A DNA stretch of 64,000 nt from Sporobolomyces roseus. Taxonomy: Eukaryota; Basidiomycota; Microbotryomycetes; Sporidiobolales; Sporidiobolaceae. Shown here piece by piece: positions 1 through 11,324 of the stretch. A program made the translations under genes and the position numbers. The stretch covers positions 1,550,001 to 1,614,000 of the forward strand of contig JADILM010000005.1 in the NCBI GenBank assembly GCA_016617785.1, given 5' to 3'. How positions within the stretch are numbered: position 1 is the first letter of the stretch; each line of letters opens with the position of its first letter. The notes under the pieces were generated by a model. The model had not been told where the DNA came from and searched no databases. It saw only the letters and a list, made by a program, of their open reading frames with translations.

Positions 1-580
1 CCTGCGGGAGTGGAGGGCATGGGAGTTAGCGTGACTTCGTGCTTTAGATTCTATGGTCGTGAGAAGGGGCTTGAGACGCTCCTCGTACGAGCTTCAACTC
101 GCTACCTGCGCCCCACAGCGTTCCCAATATGTTGAAGCAGACGTGAGTGAGAGGGAGAGCTTACGAGATTGCAACCAGCAGTCAAACCGACATCCTCCTC
201 TTTCACCTCACCTTTATAAACGTCTCTCACATCCCTCGCTAATTCCCTTCTCAACCCCGTATCTCCTCTCAAATCCCCATATCCCGTCGTCTGAGGATCT
301 CTCGCTGCTTCTGCGAGTCTATTGAGGAAATCTTGAGGAGGTGGATCGCCGGGTACTCCTTGAGCGAGATTTAGAAGTGGCTTATCGGTTGTGGGAGAGT
401 AGAGGGAAGCCCATTCAGATGCGAGGGGTATACTGTTTAGCTAGAGATCAATCGTGTGAGTTAGTGAGTAAGGGAGAGAGGTTGAATGAGGGGAAGCAAG
501 AAGAAGGAGACGTACGGTGGTGCAGCTGATTCTACTACATGAGGGTTACATTGATACGCTAGATCTGAACTTGCTGACAT
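1..580 (-). CDS. Class I/II PLP-dependent aminotransferase, N-terminal part (runs off left edge)
   Basis: Fold-type I aminotransferases move an amino group between an amino acid and a 2-oxo acid using pyridoxal phosphate. Exons read on the minus strand are 580..516 and 432..165, with a third beginning at base 1 after an acceptor ending at base 2. The first two exons give 111 codons with no stop. The protein has the N-terminal family hallmark 'LNLAQGVPGDPPPQDF', then 'TGYGDLRGDTGLRRELA' and 'VGLTAGCNL', the segment that normally precedes the cofactor-binding region. The PLP lysine lies outside the window, so substrate class cannot be told. The ATG at 580 was chosen because it splices in frame (donor GTACGT, acceptor AACAG). 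The gene is divergent from the ECD-like gene, with only 75 bp between start codons. The family call is firm; the third exon boundary is inferred because an earlier acceptor would give an immediate stop. Confidence 0.82.
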
Positions 581-655
581 ACTTCCAAAGCAGCTGTGAA
601 TGGTTAAGGAGGAGGAGGGGAGGATTCGCCTCTTTCTCTCTCTTCTTCATCTAAA

Positions 656-3600
656 ATGGATTCCACATCTCGACAAACCTCGAATACAGATACCTGTGTC
701 TACCAAATAGATTTCCCTACTCCTCTAGACCACTCCGAATCACTCCTAGATCTATCGGCACAGATCCTCTCATTCACAAATTCACAAACTTTGACTTATC
801 TCTGGCACAAACAACCTTTCCAATTGAACTTGACTAGTGTCAGTCATCAAACAGAGGCAGATAAGCATCAGCATAGGTGGTTGGAGGGAAAGACGGATGT
901 TACAGACGCTGTCGATGATGAATGGTTTATCGTTTATTTGTTGAAGGAGATCACTAAGAAATGGACAGACGCCGTAGCTGGCATAGAGGACGATGATGGT
1001 GAGTTCTTACTCATTGAGGCAGCAGATGTACTGCCAAATTGGGTTACACCTCAAAACGCTGCAAATCGAGTAGGTCGTTTTACTCGCTTTCATCTGTTCA
1101 CTGAGCTGATGAGGCCTTGTCATGTGATCTAGTTATGGATCCATCAAGGACACCTTCACCTCGTACCGCTCGAACACAAATCGGATCTACCCTTCGAAGA
1201 GAAAACCATGAATCCTTCTTTCGACCCGGACGAAGATGGATTCATTGATCGAGCAACCGCAATCTCGCTAGTCCGTGATCCAAGTGTCGACACCCGAGCA
1301 TCAAAGGAAGTGGAGGAGACAGTATGGGCACGAATTGACGGGTGAGCTGATCTCGGTCTCGTTGATTCCACTTCGCAAACTAACTGTTTCCGGATGTTGT
1401 TTTTAGCTATCCCGCCAAAATCGAAGAGCACCATCACCAAACTCTCGCCTACTTACCGACAGATATCGCTCTAGCACTCGAGGATTCTCCTTCCTTGATT
1501 ACAGAAGCAGTAGGAGCTTTCTACGAACGAGATCCAAATATGCTCAAGGTACCTCCTCTCCTCTCCTCTCCTCTTCCAGTTTCCCTACTGATCCCATCTC
1601 TCAATCAGGCTTGTAACTCGATGTCCCGCTTCCCTCCTTCTTCTCCTCTCGCCTCTTCTTCCTCCGAAACCCCCTCTTCAAACGAAATGACCGATTCCCC
1701 ACCCTCCTCACTACCATCCACAGTCCTCATCCCCACTCGCCTCACACGCCCCATCTACTCTCAACTGATCCTCCAGAAGTTTCATTCGCCGAAACCCTTC
1801 GAGAAAGCTGGATGGAACGAAAGAAGTTTGGGCAAAGAAGATGAGAGACGCAGAGGGGTCGGAATGAAGATTGTTTCGTTTTATTCTCTCTTCTCACTGT
1901 CCTCTCTCTCACAACTGATTGACGACTTGAGTGTGATGATTAGGCATGTGGGTTTGAAATGCTTTATAAACAGACCTCCCCCATCCCTAGGTCAACAACA
2001 TCACCACTCGACTCGTTTGATCCTACCACGAATCACGAGTATCGAAAGATGTTGAAGAGTTTGGGGGAGAAAGGGTTCTTTGATGGACAAGTCGAGGGGA
2101 GTCAAGGATGGAGAGAAAAAGAATTGAATGCGAGAATGGGTTGGATCAAAGCTAAAATGAACCCGTACGTTTTCCCCTCATTTTCACAAAAAAAATCTCT
2201 TCCTACTCTCGGGGAAGCTAATAGGGTTTGATGGTCTGAGGGACGTAGACCTACACCTTCCTTCGCTCAAAGAGTAGACGAAGCGATTTCTCGTTCCCGT
2301 TCCAATTCCAATCCTCTCACTTCCCGAATCCCGAATCCCATAACACTATCAGAATCTCAAGCTTCGCAATTGGAATCCTCGGAAGATTGGTTAAACATTG
2401 ATGAAGCGGGATTGGAAGATATTTTGAGAGCTCGTACTGCTGGAGATGGACGGAATACTAGGTTTGAGGAAGAAGGCTTCTCGGATGATGATGAGGGGGA
2501 AGAGATGGATGAGGATGAGGAGGGAGGGAAGATGAAGAGTAGGGAGGAGAAAGAGGAGGAGAGAAAGGGGAGGAAAGCGGCGAAGGAATTGGAGAGGATG
2601 GCGGGCAAAGTTGAGGACTTCGTACAGGGTAGGGGAACGGTACAGGGAGCTGTGTTTGATGAGTACGTTCCCGAGGTTGTTCTGGATCTGGCGGAGGATT
2701 GCAGCTGATTCACGACCTGGAGCTTTGTACAGTGAACGAACTGAGGATGGAGCTTCTGACGACGACGACGAAGACGATGGAGAAGATGAGGAAGGGGATG
2801 TTGAGATGCCGACGATGACAACGGAAGAACGAGCATCTCGACTAGAGAAACTAGTTGCGCCTCTCCCAACCTCAGAATGGGGCGCTCCATCGACTTCGAC
2901 TTCGACTGCTCCTCCCCCTCTCAGCTCGGCCACACTTCCTCCATCTTCCGATCGACCAGCTCGACCAGCGAAATTCGAAGCGGAGAAATATGATGGAGCT
3001 TCATCAGATTCAGATTCTTCTGATGAAGCGATGCCAGGGGAAGAAGGACTCGAAGAAGTTGAGGAGGGTGAAGAGGAGGATGAGGAGGCACCTGCAGTCA
3101 TGAACGAGGATGAAATGTTAGATATGGGTGAGGAGATGGATGAGTTTCTGAAATTCGCGACGGAGACATTGGGTTTGAGCGAGGAACAATACCAGGGTAT
3201 TCTAGGCGAGAGGAAACAGCGAGGAGGTAGGTCACTCTCTCTATTTGCACGATCTTGAAATATGCGCTAATGTCGATCGATCTCTTGACAGCTTTCGTAC
3301 CTGGTCCTGCGAAGGAAAAGAAAACAAATGTCGTTCCCTCAACCTCTACCGAGAAGTCCTCCTCGTCTTCAGCTCCTCCTCCCTCAATCCCAGCTTCGAC
3401 ATCAGCTTCTACACCTCTACAGCCTTCTCGCAATCCGAATCTCGCCGATTTCGATTCTCTCATGGAGCAGATGGAGAACGAACTCAACGCAAAGAAAGGA
3501 TCGAAAGCTACTCCACCACCATCGAAATCTACCTCTACACCTCGTCCAGCTTCGTCTTCTTCAAAACCGACACCGAAGCCTTCGAAACCAGCTTCTTCGA

Positions 3601-3848
3601 ATCGAGTTACGATAGAAACGCTCTCCGATTCCGAAGGAGAAGAGGACGATCAAGATGTCGAGCAAATGGACGCAGAATTGCAACAAATGCTGAAAGATAT
3701 GGGAGGGGAAGGAGATGGAGGCACGATGGATTATAACCTGGTCAAGAACTTTTTGGACAGTTTCCAAAGTCAGGGAGGATTCGCTGGTCCTGCTGGAAAC
3801 CTGAGTGGGAGATTAGGGTTCAATTTGCCGAGGGATGGATCTTCGTAG
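656..3848 (+). CDS. ECD: Ecdysoneless (ECD)/SGT1 family protein
   Basis: ECD-family proteins are conserved nuclear/cytoplasmic factors linked to pre-mRNA splicing and to cell-cycle and transcriptional control. Splicing 656..1069, 1133..1341, 1407..1548, 1609..1872, 1944..2164, 2249..2662, 2733..3226, 3292..3848 gives one frame of 904 residues, longer than the 644-residue human ECD. Family signals near the N terminus are 'DEWFIVYLLKEITKKW' and 'GEFLLIEAADVLPNWV', followed by 'NRLWIHQGHLHLVP', 'MKIACGFEMLYK' and, in the middle, 'EDWLNIDEAGLEDIL'. The centre holds long acidic Asp/Glu runs and the C-terminal third is rich in Ser, Pro and Thr, both expected to be disordered. Introns are 60-84 nt. 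The start context is taaaATGg after a pyrimidine tract. Family assignment is strong; the last third is poorly conserved and supported mainly by the open frame. Confidence 0.88.
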
Positions 3849-4094
3849 GTAGCTATCGGGAAGTGGTGAGCTGCATTTTCTATCCTCCTCGAAACGGGGG
3901 GGACTCGCGAGAAGTTTACTCAGGTTGGAGACAAGCTCAGTTCTGGCTCCGGACACATCAGATAGCTCTGGTCTCGCTTCGGAACGGAACGGCGACCTCA
4001 CAAAACGATAACTCCAACTTTCCGACTCCAGCCTCCTCGTCTTTTCGGCTTCGTTTTCCAGTATCTTTCTCTTCCTCCTCTGTCTCGACGAGCA

Positions 4095-5347
4095 ATGGAG
4101 GTCAACCTCGATCGCGAATGTCGCCTGCACAAGGATGGTCGTCAATACCATTCATGCGTCGACATTCCAATCTCATACGGCAAAGAGATTCCAGGAGTCG
4201 TTTCGTGGGATGAACGCAAAGGCAGACTCTACCTCGAATGGATCGACGTGAAGAGTAAAGTCACAATCTCGGGCGGTGAAGCAAGGATTACGCAACATCC
4301 AGGCTACACGGGGATACCTCCAAACCTAGTTCTCACCTTTCCTCCAGGTGTCTTCCCTCCAACTCCTTCGGGTCGATACTACTTTCCACCTACTCCATAT
4401 CTTGCTCTTCCTTTCATCATCAAGCTTGCTGTCGAAATCGACTTGCACCCGGTTAGATTCTCGAACGTCGGCATAACTGGTTCCTTCGCTGGTTAGTTGT
4501 TTGCTACCCTTCTTCTCGATGGGCCAACTGACCCATTTTTATCTGAATAGAGACAATAACTCATCGATCTCCGTACGACGTTCGTTTCTACTTCCCTCGA
4601 ACTGGCAAGCAACTCTGGGCCAGTGAGAAGAGCCTTCGCGCCTCGTCCCCTTATTTCGAAACCCTCTTCTCATCGAATTTCGTCGAGGCGACCACCGTCA
4701 CGATTGGGACCGGACAGAGCTATTCAACCGTGGCGAAGGAACCAATCGGAGGAAACGGGGAAGATTCGGACGACGAGACCGACGAAATCGTTGCCAAGTC
4801 CTCAGAGGCGCTATACTAGTCGGCTACCGAGACGACTGGAAAGCCATTCAAGACCGTCACTATCATCGACGCATCGTATTCGACCTACTTCGCCACGCTC
4901 GTCTGGATGGGAACTGGAAACATCCGATTCGCTCCTCTCCGATCTTCTTTCAAATATCCCTCGACTCTGTCGGCACTCGCCTCGAAGACTCGTGGGGAGT
5001 GGCTAGTAGCCGCTGACGAACAGCACTTGCCAGACTTCCCTCTTCCTTGCTCTCCCAAATCCATCTATCGACTCGCCCACCTTCTCGAACTCGACGATCT
5101 CGCACGAGTCGCTCTCAGTAACTTTCAAAGTCAGCTATCACCCGAGATCGTGGCGTACGAAATCTTCACAGACACCGCTTCAACTTACACTGCTCTCCGC
5201 GACGTCGCTGTCGCCTATGCCGTTCAGAATTGGAAGGAGGCGAAATCCAAGGCATTGAAGAAGGTGAAGGAAAGGGCAGACTCGGGAGAGCTGGATAGTG
5301 GACTACTGTTGGCGCTCGAGTTGATGAAAGAACATGGGCCGAAGTGA
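4095..5347 (+). pseudogene. BTB/POZ domain protein interrupted by an in-frame TAG
   Basis: BTB domains mediate dimerisation and often recruit substrates to Cullin-3 ubiquitin ligases. Exon 1 is 4095..4491 and exon 2 is 4551..5347 (donor GTTAGT, acceptor AATAG). The N-terminal ~150 residues resemble a MATH-like beta region ('GVVSWDERKGRLYLEW'). The BTB core follows: 'YDVRFYFPRTGKQLWASEKS' and 'SSPYFETLFSSNFVE'. After an acidic stretch 'EDSDDETDEIV' the frame hits TAG at 4817-4819, then resumes in the same frame with typical BTB sequence 'YSTYFATLVWMGTG' and 'LAHLLELDDLARVAL' to a stop at 5345. I see no convincing intron over the TAG: the only frame-preserving choice (4730..4819, 90 nt) has a poor GTGGCG donor and removes the acidic stretch. 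It may be a recent pseudogene, a read-through gene, or a sequencing error. Confidence 0.7.
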
Positions 5348-6009
5348 GGAGGGATGGAGGAGTAGAAGTGGGAATCGGTCGAAGCTTTCATTCTCGTTCG
5401 TTGCGCACTAGCGAGGGTATCACTGGTGGTTCTTCATCTGTGACTTTGTGATGTATTATATTCTGCTCGTCACTTCCTCCACTAGGCTATGTCATGAGCG
5501 GGAAGCTCAAGCGTCGTCCTTTCCTGCTTTGCGAAATAAGTTGAGACGTAGATTGTTTGCGTATATGACGCCGAAAGCCGTCAAGCTAGCTAGCGCGTAG
5601 CTGTCAATCTCAGTCCACATGTAGCTCTACCGAGTTGAGAAAGAGGTGAAGAAAGGCAAGAAGTGAGCGAGATTCGTCTCTTGACTTTCGACTTTTCACT
5701 TCCTCGACAATCTTCGACTGCATCGATTCAAGCCTGAGTATACCGTTTAACTATCATTCTTGAGGGTATCCCACAAGCTCCCCAAGTAGTCCCTCGCCGT
5801 TCTCGACTCTCTCCATCCCGATCAACTTTGTCATCTCAGAAGAGTTCTCTCTCCTTTCGACTTACCTCGAGAGTCCTCTCAGTCCTCTAGTAAGCATCTT
5901 ACACCTATTATATTTCCCTACAGGCGTAAACTGACTTGATTCTCGTTTGTTGTTCAGCTCTCGCTCCTCCTCTCAACTTTCGAACCCACTTTCACCTCTT
6001 TTTCTAAGA
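5348..6009. promoter_or_regulatory. Intergenic region and 5'UTR of MYND gene A
   Basis: There is no coding sequence here. A probable 5'UTR intron begins at GTAAGC near 5889 and ends at the TTGTTCAG acceptor near 5957. The sequence after the acceptor (CTCTCGCTCC...) matches the leader of MYND gene E almost base for base, see the findings. Confidence 0.55.
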
Positions 6010-6879
6010 ATGTCGACCTCTCCCTCTACCGCTACTCAAGCCACCGGGAAGTGTGTCGTATGTGGGAAAGACACTGTCACGAGGTGCTCGGCGTGTGCGA
6101 AGAACGGAACGGATTGGATGTTCTTCTGCTCTACTGAACACCAGAAGCTCGTAAGTTCTTTTCCTCTGCTCGAATCTGAGCCGAGAGTGACAACCAACAA
6201 TGTTGGACGACAGATCTGGAAGGTTCACAAGTTCGTTTGCGGTCCGAGGTCGAAACCGTTTTGTTGGCCCGGATTCTCGCAACAAGAAATCGACAAGATC
6301 CTCGCTCATCTACAGAAGCCTACTATCAAGCGTAGCTTGGACGACATCATTTGCGCCCACGGAGGGTTCGAGAGATTCAAGGTAGGTCACCCGCAAGTCT
6401 CCATCCGTCCGAGTCTTTTCTCACGGTTTCCGTTGTTTCAGGCTAGAATTATCGGGCTGAAAGATCCAGGGTCGCAAACCGATTTTGTCGCCCGTGGACA
6501 AGAATGCTTCTCTCTGCGCAACCTCTTCTTCAACTTGCTCGAGCACGACGTTAAGGACTTACCGACTGTGGAACGTCGCGGCGGTCTTATGCGCGACCAC
6601 CCTTTCGACGCCACGGCCAACATACTCAGGAACGTACCAGTACCGGGTTTGTTCAGTAGCACCGAATACTCAAGCTGGTCCTCGGAGTTCCAGCATCGTT
6701 TCCTTCTCTGTTGTCTCCTCGCAAATCTCTTCGTGACCTCGGGCGGCGTCCAGACGGCTGAATATGCAACGCAAGCCAGACTTGAGACTGTACGCTTCCT
6801 TAGGGAGACAGTAGCAGCGACTCATCCCAAGGAATCGAAAGCCTTGTTGGAGTGGCTCTTACCTACAACACCGATCTGA
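6010..6879 (+). CDS. MYND-type zinc finger protein A
   Basis: The biochemical role is unknown; MYND fingers usually bind proline-rich peptides. Exons 6010..6150, 6214..6381 and 6442..6879 give 248 residues. The finger spans about residues 15-56: CVVC, RCSAC, MFFC, then EHQKL (His where MYND normally has the sixth Cys), and after intron 1 'IWKVHKFVC'. It is followed by 'SKPFCWPGFSQQEID', a variable middle, and the shared C-terminal module 'HPFDATANIL', 'WSSEFQHRFLL', 'FLRETVAATHPKESK'. Both introns (63 and 60 nt) are multiples of three without stops, so unspliced RNA stays open. It is the first of a plus-strand head-to-tail array. Exon 2 length (168 nt) and sequence resemble gene D, exon 1 and the leader resemble gene E. 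The family call is strong, the function unassigned. Confidence 0.9.
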   Translation: MSTSPSTATQATGKCVVCGKDTVTRCSACAKNGTDWMFFCSTEHQKLVSSFPLLESEPRVTTNNVGRQIWKVHKFVCGPRSKPFCWPGFSQQEIDKILAHLQKPTIKRSLDDIICAHGGFERFKVGHPQVSIRPSLFSRFPLFQARIIGLKDPGSQTDFVARGQECFSLRNLFFNLLEHDVKDLPTVERRGGLMRDHPFDATANILRNVPVPGLFSSTEYSSWSSEFQHRFLLCCLLANLFVTSGGVQTAEYATQARLETVRFLRETVAATHPKESKALLEWLLPTTPI

Positions 6880-7449
6880 GGCCGTAAGGGTGGATCCAAT
6901 GGGGGCGAGACACTCTGCAAGCGATATCATTCCGATTCTCCTGTTTACTTCAGTATGCGTCGAACATAGCGAAACGAGCCAGGAAGCGAGTTTCGAGTTG
7001 TAATTGTTTGTTTCATTTGTGCTGTTCAGATGCGAGCTCGATCTCTCCGCTCAGTACTTGATCCGAAAGCAAATAGAGGTGGAAGCCGAGTCGAATGAGT
7101 GAAATATACGAGAGCAGATCTGTTCGAAAGTTGACTTTAACCAATTCTCCAACAACGACCAACAACTCTCAGATCAGCTTCAACACGCCCTCGAACAAAT
7201 CAGACCACCCTCTTGAACGATCTGATCGAAGAACAAGCTACTCCACGCTCTCCTCGCCCATCTTCAGCTCCTCAAACTCTTTCATCTTGAACCTCGTAGG
7301 CCGACTCAAGCCTCGACTCTATAACTCTACCGTTGCTCTCTAGAGGTATGTGATCATCTTCGTTGTACCCGCCAAGCGCTCAGCTAACACTCGACCTCGT
7401 GATCATTAGCTATCCCTCAAGTTTCGAAACTCCCTTCCTCCTCACTTCA
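6880..7449. promoter_or_regulatory. Intergenic region and 5'UTR of MYND gene B
   Basis: No gene was seen. The leader contains a probable 5'UTR intron with donor GTATGT near 7347 and acceptor CATTAG near 7410. Bases about 7160-7340 resemble 15550-15730 upstream of gene E (for example AGATCAGCTT and the GCTNCTCCACGCT block), which suggests a shared ancestral promoter. Confidence 0.5.
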
Positions 7450-8419
7450 ATGTCTACCTCCGATCTCGGTCCATGCGTCGTATGTGGGAAGGAATCAGCT
7501 ACACGATGTGCGGGATGTGCAAAGAATGGGATTAAATGGATGCATTTTTGTTCTCGAGAACACCAGAAACTCGTGAGCGTCAAACCTGGATCTCACATCT
7601 CAACGCGACTGATCAGATCGTATGCTCGACAGATCTATTTCGTGCACAAGCGAGTTTGCGGTTCGAACCCTTTCCGTTGGCCTGGATTTAGCGAAACTGA
7701 GATTCAGCAATTCCTCGACGTTTCCGACGTTGCAATCGATTTCCAACATGGACCTCCAGCAAGTATCCTCGCCGGCCTCAAACCGCAGTTTACAAGGCTG
7801 CTGCCACCCGCTGCACGCGAGGACAAGACCGCTCAGAAGGGTGTATTGCGAGTAAGTTCTAGTTCTCTCGCTTTCTCGTCGGAGATCTTTGAACGACCGC
7901 CTTAGCTGATCGCTTGATGCCGTCCGGAAACAGCGTATGCTCGAGAAGTACAAAGAGCGAGATCCGAATCATCCACTCTCTCTCGACGACTCGAATCGAT
8001 GTGCCGAATTTCGAAGAATGCAGTACAGCGCTCGTGGCCGGTCTGCTGCGTTGCTCAAAGATCCCTCTGGACGATCCTCGGTCGGGCGAGTCGATGGCCG
8101 GGACAATGTCCAGGAGAATCCGATAAACTATCTAGTCGGTTTCGAAGGAGGATTGATCGACAAGTTCCCTACTTCCCCCACGTATCAGAACGAAACCTGG
8201 TGGACCGAATTCCAACATCGATACTTGATCAGTATGACCCTAGTCAACCGCCTGAGTCATGACCAGACATCGGATGATCTCGTAGCTCAACTTAAATACT
8301 CGCAAGAACAAGTAGCACGAGTTCTTCGCGATGAGGTCTTACCTGCACATCCTCAGATAGCACACACCTTCAGGGAGAACATGATTTCAACTATAACGAT
8401 GTCGATCAATTGCCAATGA
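7450..8419 (+). CDS. MYND-type zinc finger protein B
   Basis: Exons 7450..7572, 7633..7851 and 7934..8419 give 275 residues. The finger has CVVC, RCAGC, MHFC, EHQKL (His as sixth ligand), then 'IYFVHKRVCG' after the intron. The linker 'NPFRWPGFSETEIQ' and the C-terminal module ('NPINYLVGF', 'WWTEFQHRYLIS', 'VLRDEVLPAHPQIA') place it in the local family. The middle is longer and more charged than in gene A. Intron 1 is 60 nt with no in-frame stop; if retained, it would insert 20 residues between the sixth and seventh zinc ligands. The gene follows A head to tail and ends 137 bp before the convergent end of the siderophore transporter. ATG 7450 is favoured because it sits just before the finger and matches the other paralogues (MSTS...). 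Function unknown. Confidence 0.88.
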
Positions 8420-8556
8420 AATGATTTATTCAGACGTCTCTCGCCGCTCGTTTCTCGCCGTGCTGCTGAAAGACCTATGAATTCCATAAGATGCTAGAAC
8501 GAGAGTCATGAAGGAAGGAACGACTTCAGGAGAGAAGAAACTGAGTAGGAGAATCA

Positions 8557-11324
8557 CTACAAATCCCAGAATCGAGCAAGGGTGAATTTGCGCTTTGCCA
8601 CTTCCTCCTTGTTGTCCGAGACGACTCGACCCGAGGTATCTTTGTGATCGTAAGCGTTCTGTGATTGTCCGAGGTAGTAGTTCTCTGCGAACCAATAGAC
8701 CGATCAGTGACGGTTTGACGAGAAGAGACGAAGGAAACGAACTTTGATAACAAGCTGCTGCGATACAGATAAACGAAATACCGAGAGCGGCAGCCCAGAG
8801 AGGAAAGACAGTCACTCTGCATGGAGGAATCGAATCAGTCGAAACGTCGAAGAATCCGCATTAGAAGAGAGAGACGTACTCGTAAGCCCTTGTTGCTCCG
8901 TTTCGCACCACCGACCCGAAGTCGTAAGCCTTGATAGTTGTGATGTCTGCATAGAATCCGCTGACTTCCTCGTCGCTGACCGAGGAAGGAAGGTATTTTC
9001 TCAAGTTTTCGGGCATGTGAGCTCCCCAATATTGTCCAGCCACAGCTTCACCGATTGCCGCTCCTACACTCGACCAAAGGAGTAGAAGCGAACAGACGAG
9101 AGCGAGATCTTGATGAGGTACGGATGCTTGAGCTGCGACTTGAGATCCAAGGGAAGAGAAAGCGCTACCCGCTCCAGAGAGGAATTGAGACATGATGAGT
9201 TGAGCGTAGTTGTGTACTCCATTCTTGTTGACGAGGAGACCCTGTGAAAATCGAGAGAAGAACGATGAGTGTCGAGGTCAAGATGAGATTTTGGAACTTC
9301 TCGACTCACGTAACCGATAGTGCGAATGCACAATCCGATGATTTGCCATGCCTTGAATCGATGAGTAGCACTCATGAGAAGACCTGCGATGATGGCGACA
9401 CCACAGAGACCCATGTTCTGAACGTTGTTGAAGTCTGGTATCCGAGCAAGGAGAGGTCAGTTCGAAATCTCGAGAACGTCGAATGGAGCGAGCTTACAGT
9501 TCCAGTTACGATCGCTAATGTCGGTGACAATGTAGACGTATGACGAAAGGTAGAGGAGCTGGAGATAGGCAGCGATCATGTCTGAGCGAAGAAGCGAGTG
9601 TGAGTTTGGTTTTTCGAAAACTCGCATCGAGTCGGAAGAGTACGAACAGACGACGTTGATGAGGACAGCGTTGTTGAACGAGCGATTGAAAACGATTCGC
9701 TTGGGCATCGAAGGGTACTTTGCGAATTTCCATTCGTAGACGGGATAGGTGAGGAGACAGCTTGCTCCGACGGCGATCATGGCGATGAGTGATCTGTTCT
9801 GGAATCCTCCTTTCGCTCCTCCGTATAGAGAGAATGGGAGGAGAAGCTGATCAGAATGATTTGGAGTCAGTCTACGAAAGGGGAACACGATGGAGAAGAA
9901 GGGAAACTTACGAGCGACCAACCGAAACCAAGGAGGATGAGACCGATCGTGTCGACTTCGTGGTAGACTTGTACGGTCTTCTGCCATAGAGTCATCTCGA
10001 CGGGTGTAGCGACGAGCTCAGTTTGAGAGTCGTCGGCTCCCGCTTTCGCAGCTTCGACGTTGATGAGGTTTTCGGCGAGAGCTCGTCGTTCGAGCCAGAA
10101 CATGCAGATGATCGCAGGGATCCAGATTACCGCTGTAGGAGGGATCGATCGAAGTCAGTACGATCGCGGAGAGTGAAGGCAGGGAAAGAAGGGAGAGAAG
10201 AAGTGAAGAGAGTGAAAACTTACGGTAAATGATCGCAAACATTCCGTAACCCCATCGCCACTGTATCAAAGAGGTCACAAGTCAGTCGAAGAGCGAGATT
10301 CGGAGGGACGAGAAAAAAGCGTACCTTGTCGTCGGTGCTGAGAGCTGCGACGATTTCACTCGTGAACCAAACGGTAACGAGGTAAGGCGAAGTGAGAAGT
10401 CCCATCGCGAGCGCTCGACAGCGTAGAGGAGTTAGATCAGCCATGATGATAGTGTTGAGGAGATCGAAACCCGAAGATCCGATTTGCGAGAGGACGTTGC
10501 CGACGACGTCTGCGAAAATGACGAAAGTCGAAAAGGTAGGGAAGGGACGATAAGACGAAGAGGGATAGTAGGGCGATAATGGGGAAGAGGGATAGAAGAG
10601 GTAGTAGTCGCGAAGTCAGCGTCAGACAGCAAGGATAGAGAGAGGAGAAAAATCTGAAACTCACATGCAGCGAGAGTTGGAGATTTGAGCGAGATGATGT
10701 AGCCGACTACTTGGAAGACGCAGCAGACTCCGTAGACGTGAGGTCGACCGAAGACATCGGAGAGCTTTGAGAGGAAGGGTAAAGCGACGGAACCGATGAT
10801 TGAGGTTGCAACGGAAAGAGCGGAGAGACCAGACGAATGTTGTTGGAAGCTGGAAGTAGCGTAGACCGAAAGGGATCCAGTCATGCTGTTATCAAACGAG
10901 TAGCAGATCAGCTACCGAGTCAAGGGAAGCAACGATGGGCAAAGAGGAGAAGAAAACGAACGAAGAAGCCATTGCAGACTATAAGTACAGAAGGATTTCG
11001 ACAGCGTGAGCGAGCGAGCACCTATAGACGGGAAGGTAGAGATGTGTGACTTACGACCCATTGAAGGATGAAGATGAGAAGGGCGAGACACCAGAGAGAG
11101 TATTTCCCTTTTTTCGAGGCAGCTGCATAACGAGCCATTGCCTCGACTCCGACGACTCCTCGACTCTTGAATTTGGGCTCATCGTTTCTTTGTGGAGGAA
11201 TGGTCGAGGCGAGACTACGCTTGTCGTCGTCGCTTGGTGTGAGAGGGGTAGACTTGCTTTCGTCGGTGTGTTCGAGTTGAGGAGCTGAGGATGGTAGCTT
11301 TGAGATCTCGGCCATGGCGGACAT
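8557..11324 (-). CDS. MFS siderophore-iron transporter (SIT/ARN/MirB type)
   Basis: SIT proteins are plasma- or endosomal-membrane proton symporters with about 14 helices that import ferric siderophores. The minus-strand gene has around ten exons. Exon 1 (11324..11055) is a hydrophilic N terminus leading into 'LWCLALLIFILQWV'. Later exons carry 'GSLSVYATSSFQQHS', 'LPFLSKLSDVFGRPHVYGV' (MFS loop 2-3 motif), 'GNVLSQIGSSGFDLLNTIIM', 'ADLTPLRCRALAMGLL', 'VYHEVDTIGLILLGFGWSLL' and the SIT-specific C-terminal part 'PENLRKYLP' and 'NYYLGQSQNAYDHKD', stop at 8557. An in-frame ATG at 11417 would add 31 residues. Exons near 9400-9640 were not resolved to the base. It lies inside the MYND array, between B and C. 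GATA-type elements upstream suggest iron control. Family assignment is strong; the substrate is unknown. Confidence 0.88.

Noticed and set aside
341..529. Plus-strand 62-codon frame
   Set aside because: It begins with GTG and is antisense to exons 1 and 2 of the aminotransferase.
2663..2696. 34-nt intron in the ECD-like gene
   Set aside because: It would keep the frame, but a 70-nt intron to TGTACAG at 2732 with a proper branch site also keeps it and fits normal intron size.
2357..3101. Long Ser-rich minus-strand frames opposite the ECD-like gene
   Set aside because: They are antisense to the acidic Asp/Glu repeats of the ECD-like protein, which read as Ser-rich on the other strand.
4730..4819. 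90-nt intron that would remove the in-frame TAG of the BTB gene
   Set aside because: Donor GTGGCG is unlike donors elsewhere in the window, and the excised part encodes an acidic stretch typical of such BTB proteins. It is kept only as an alternative.
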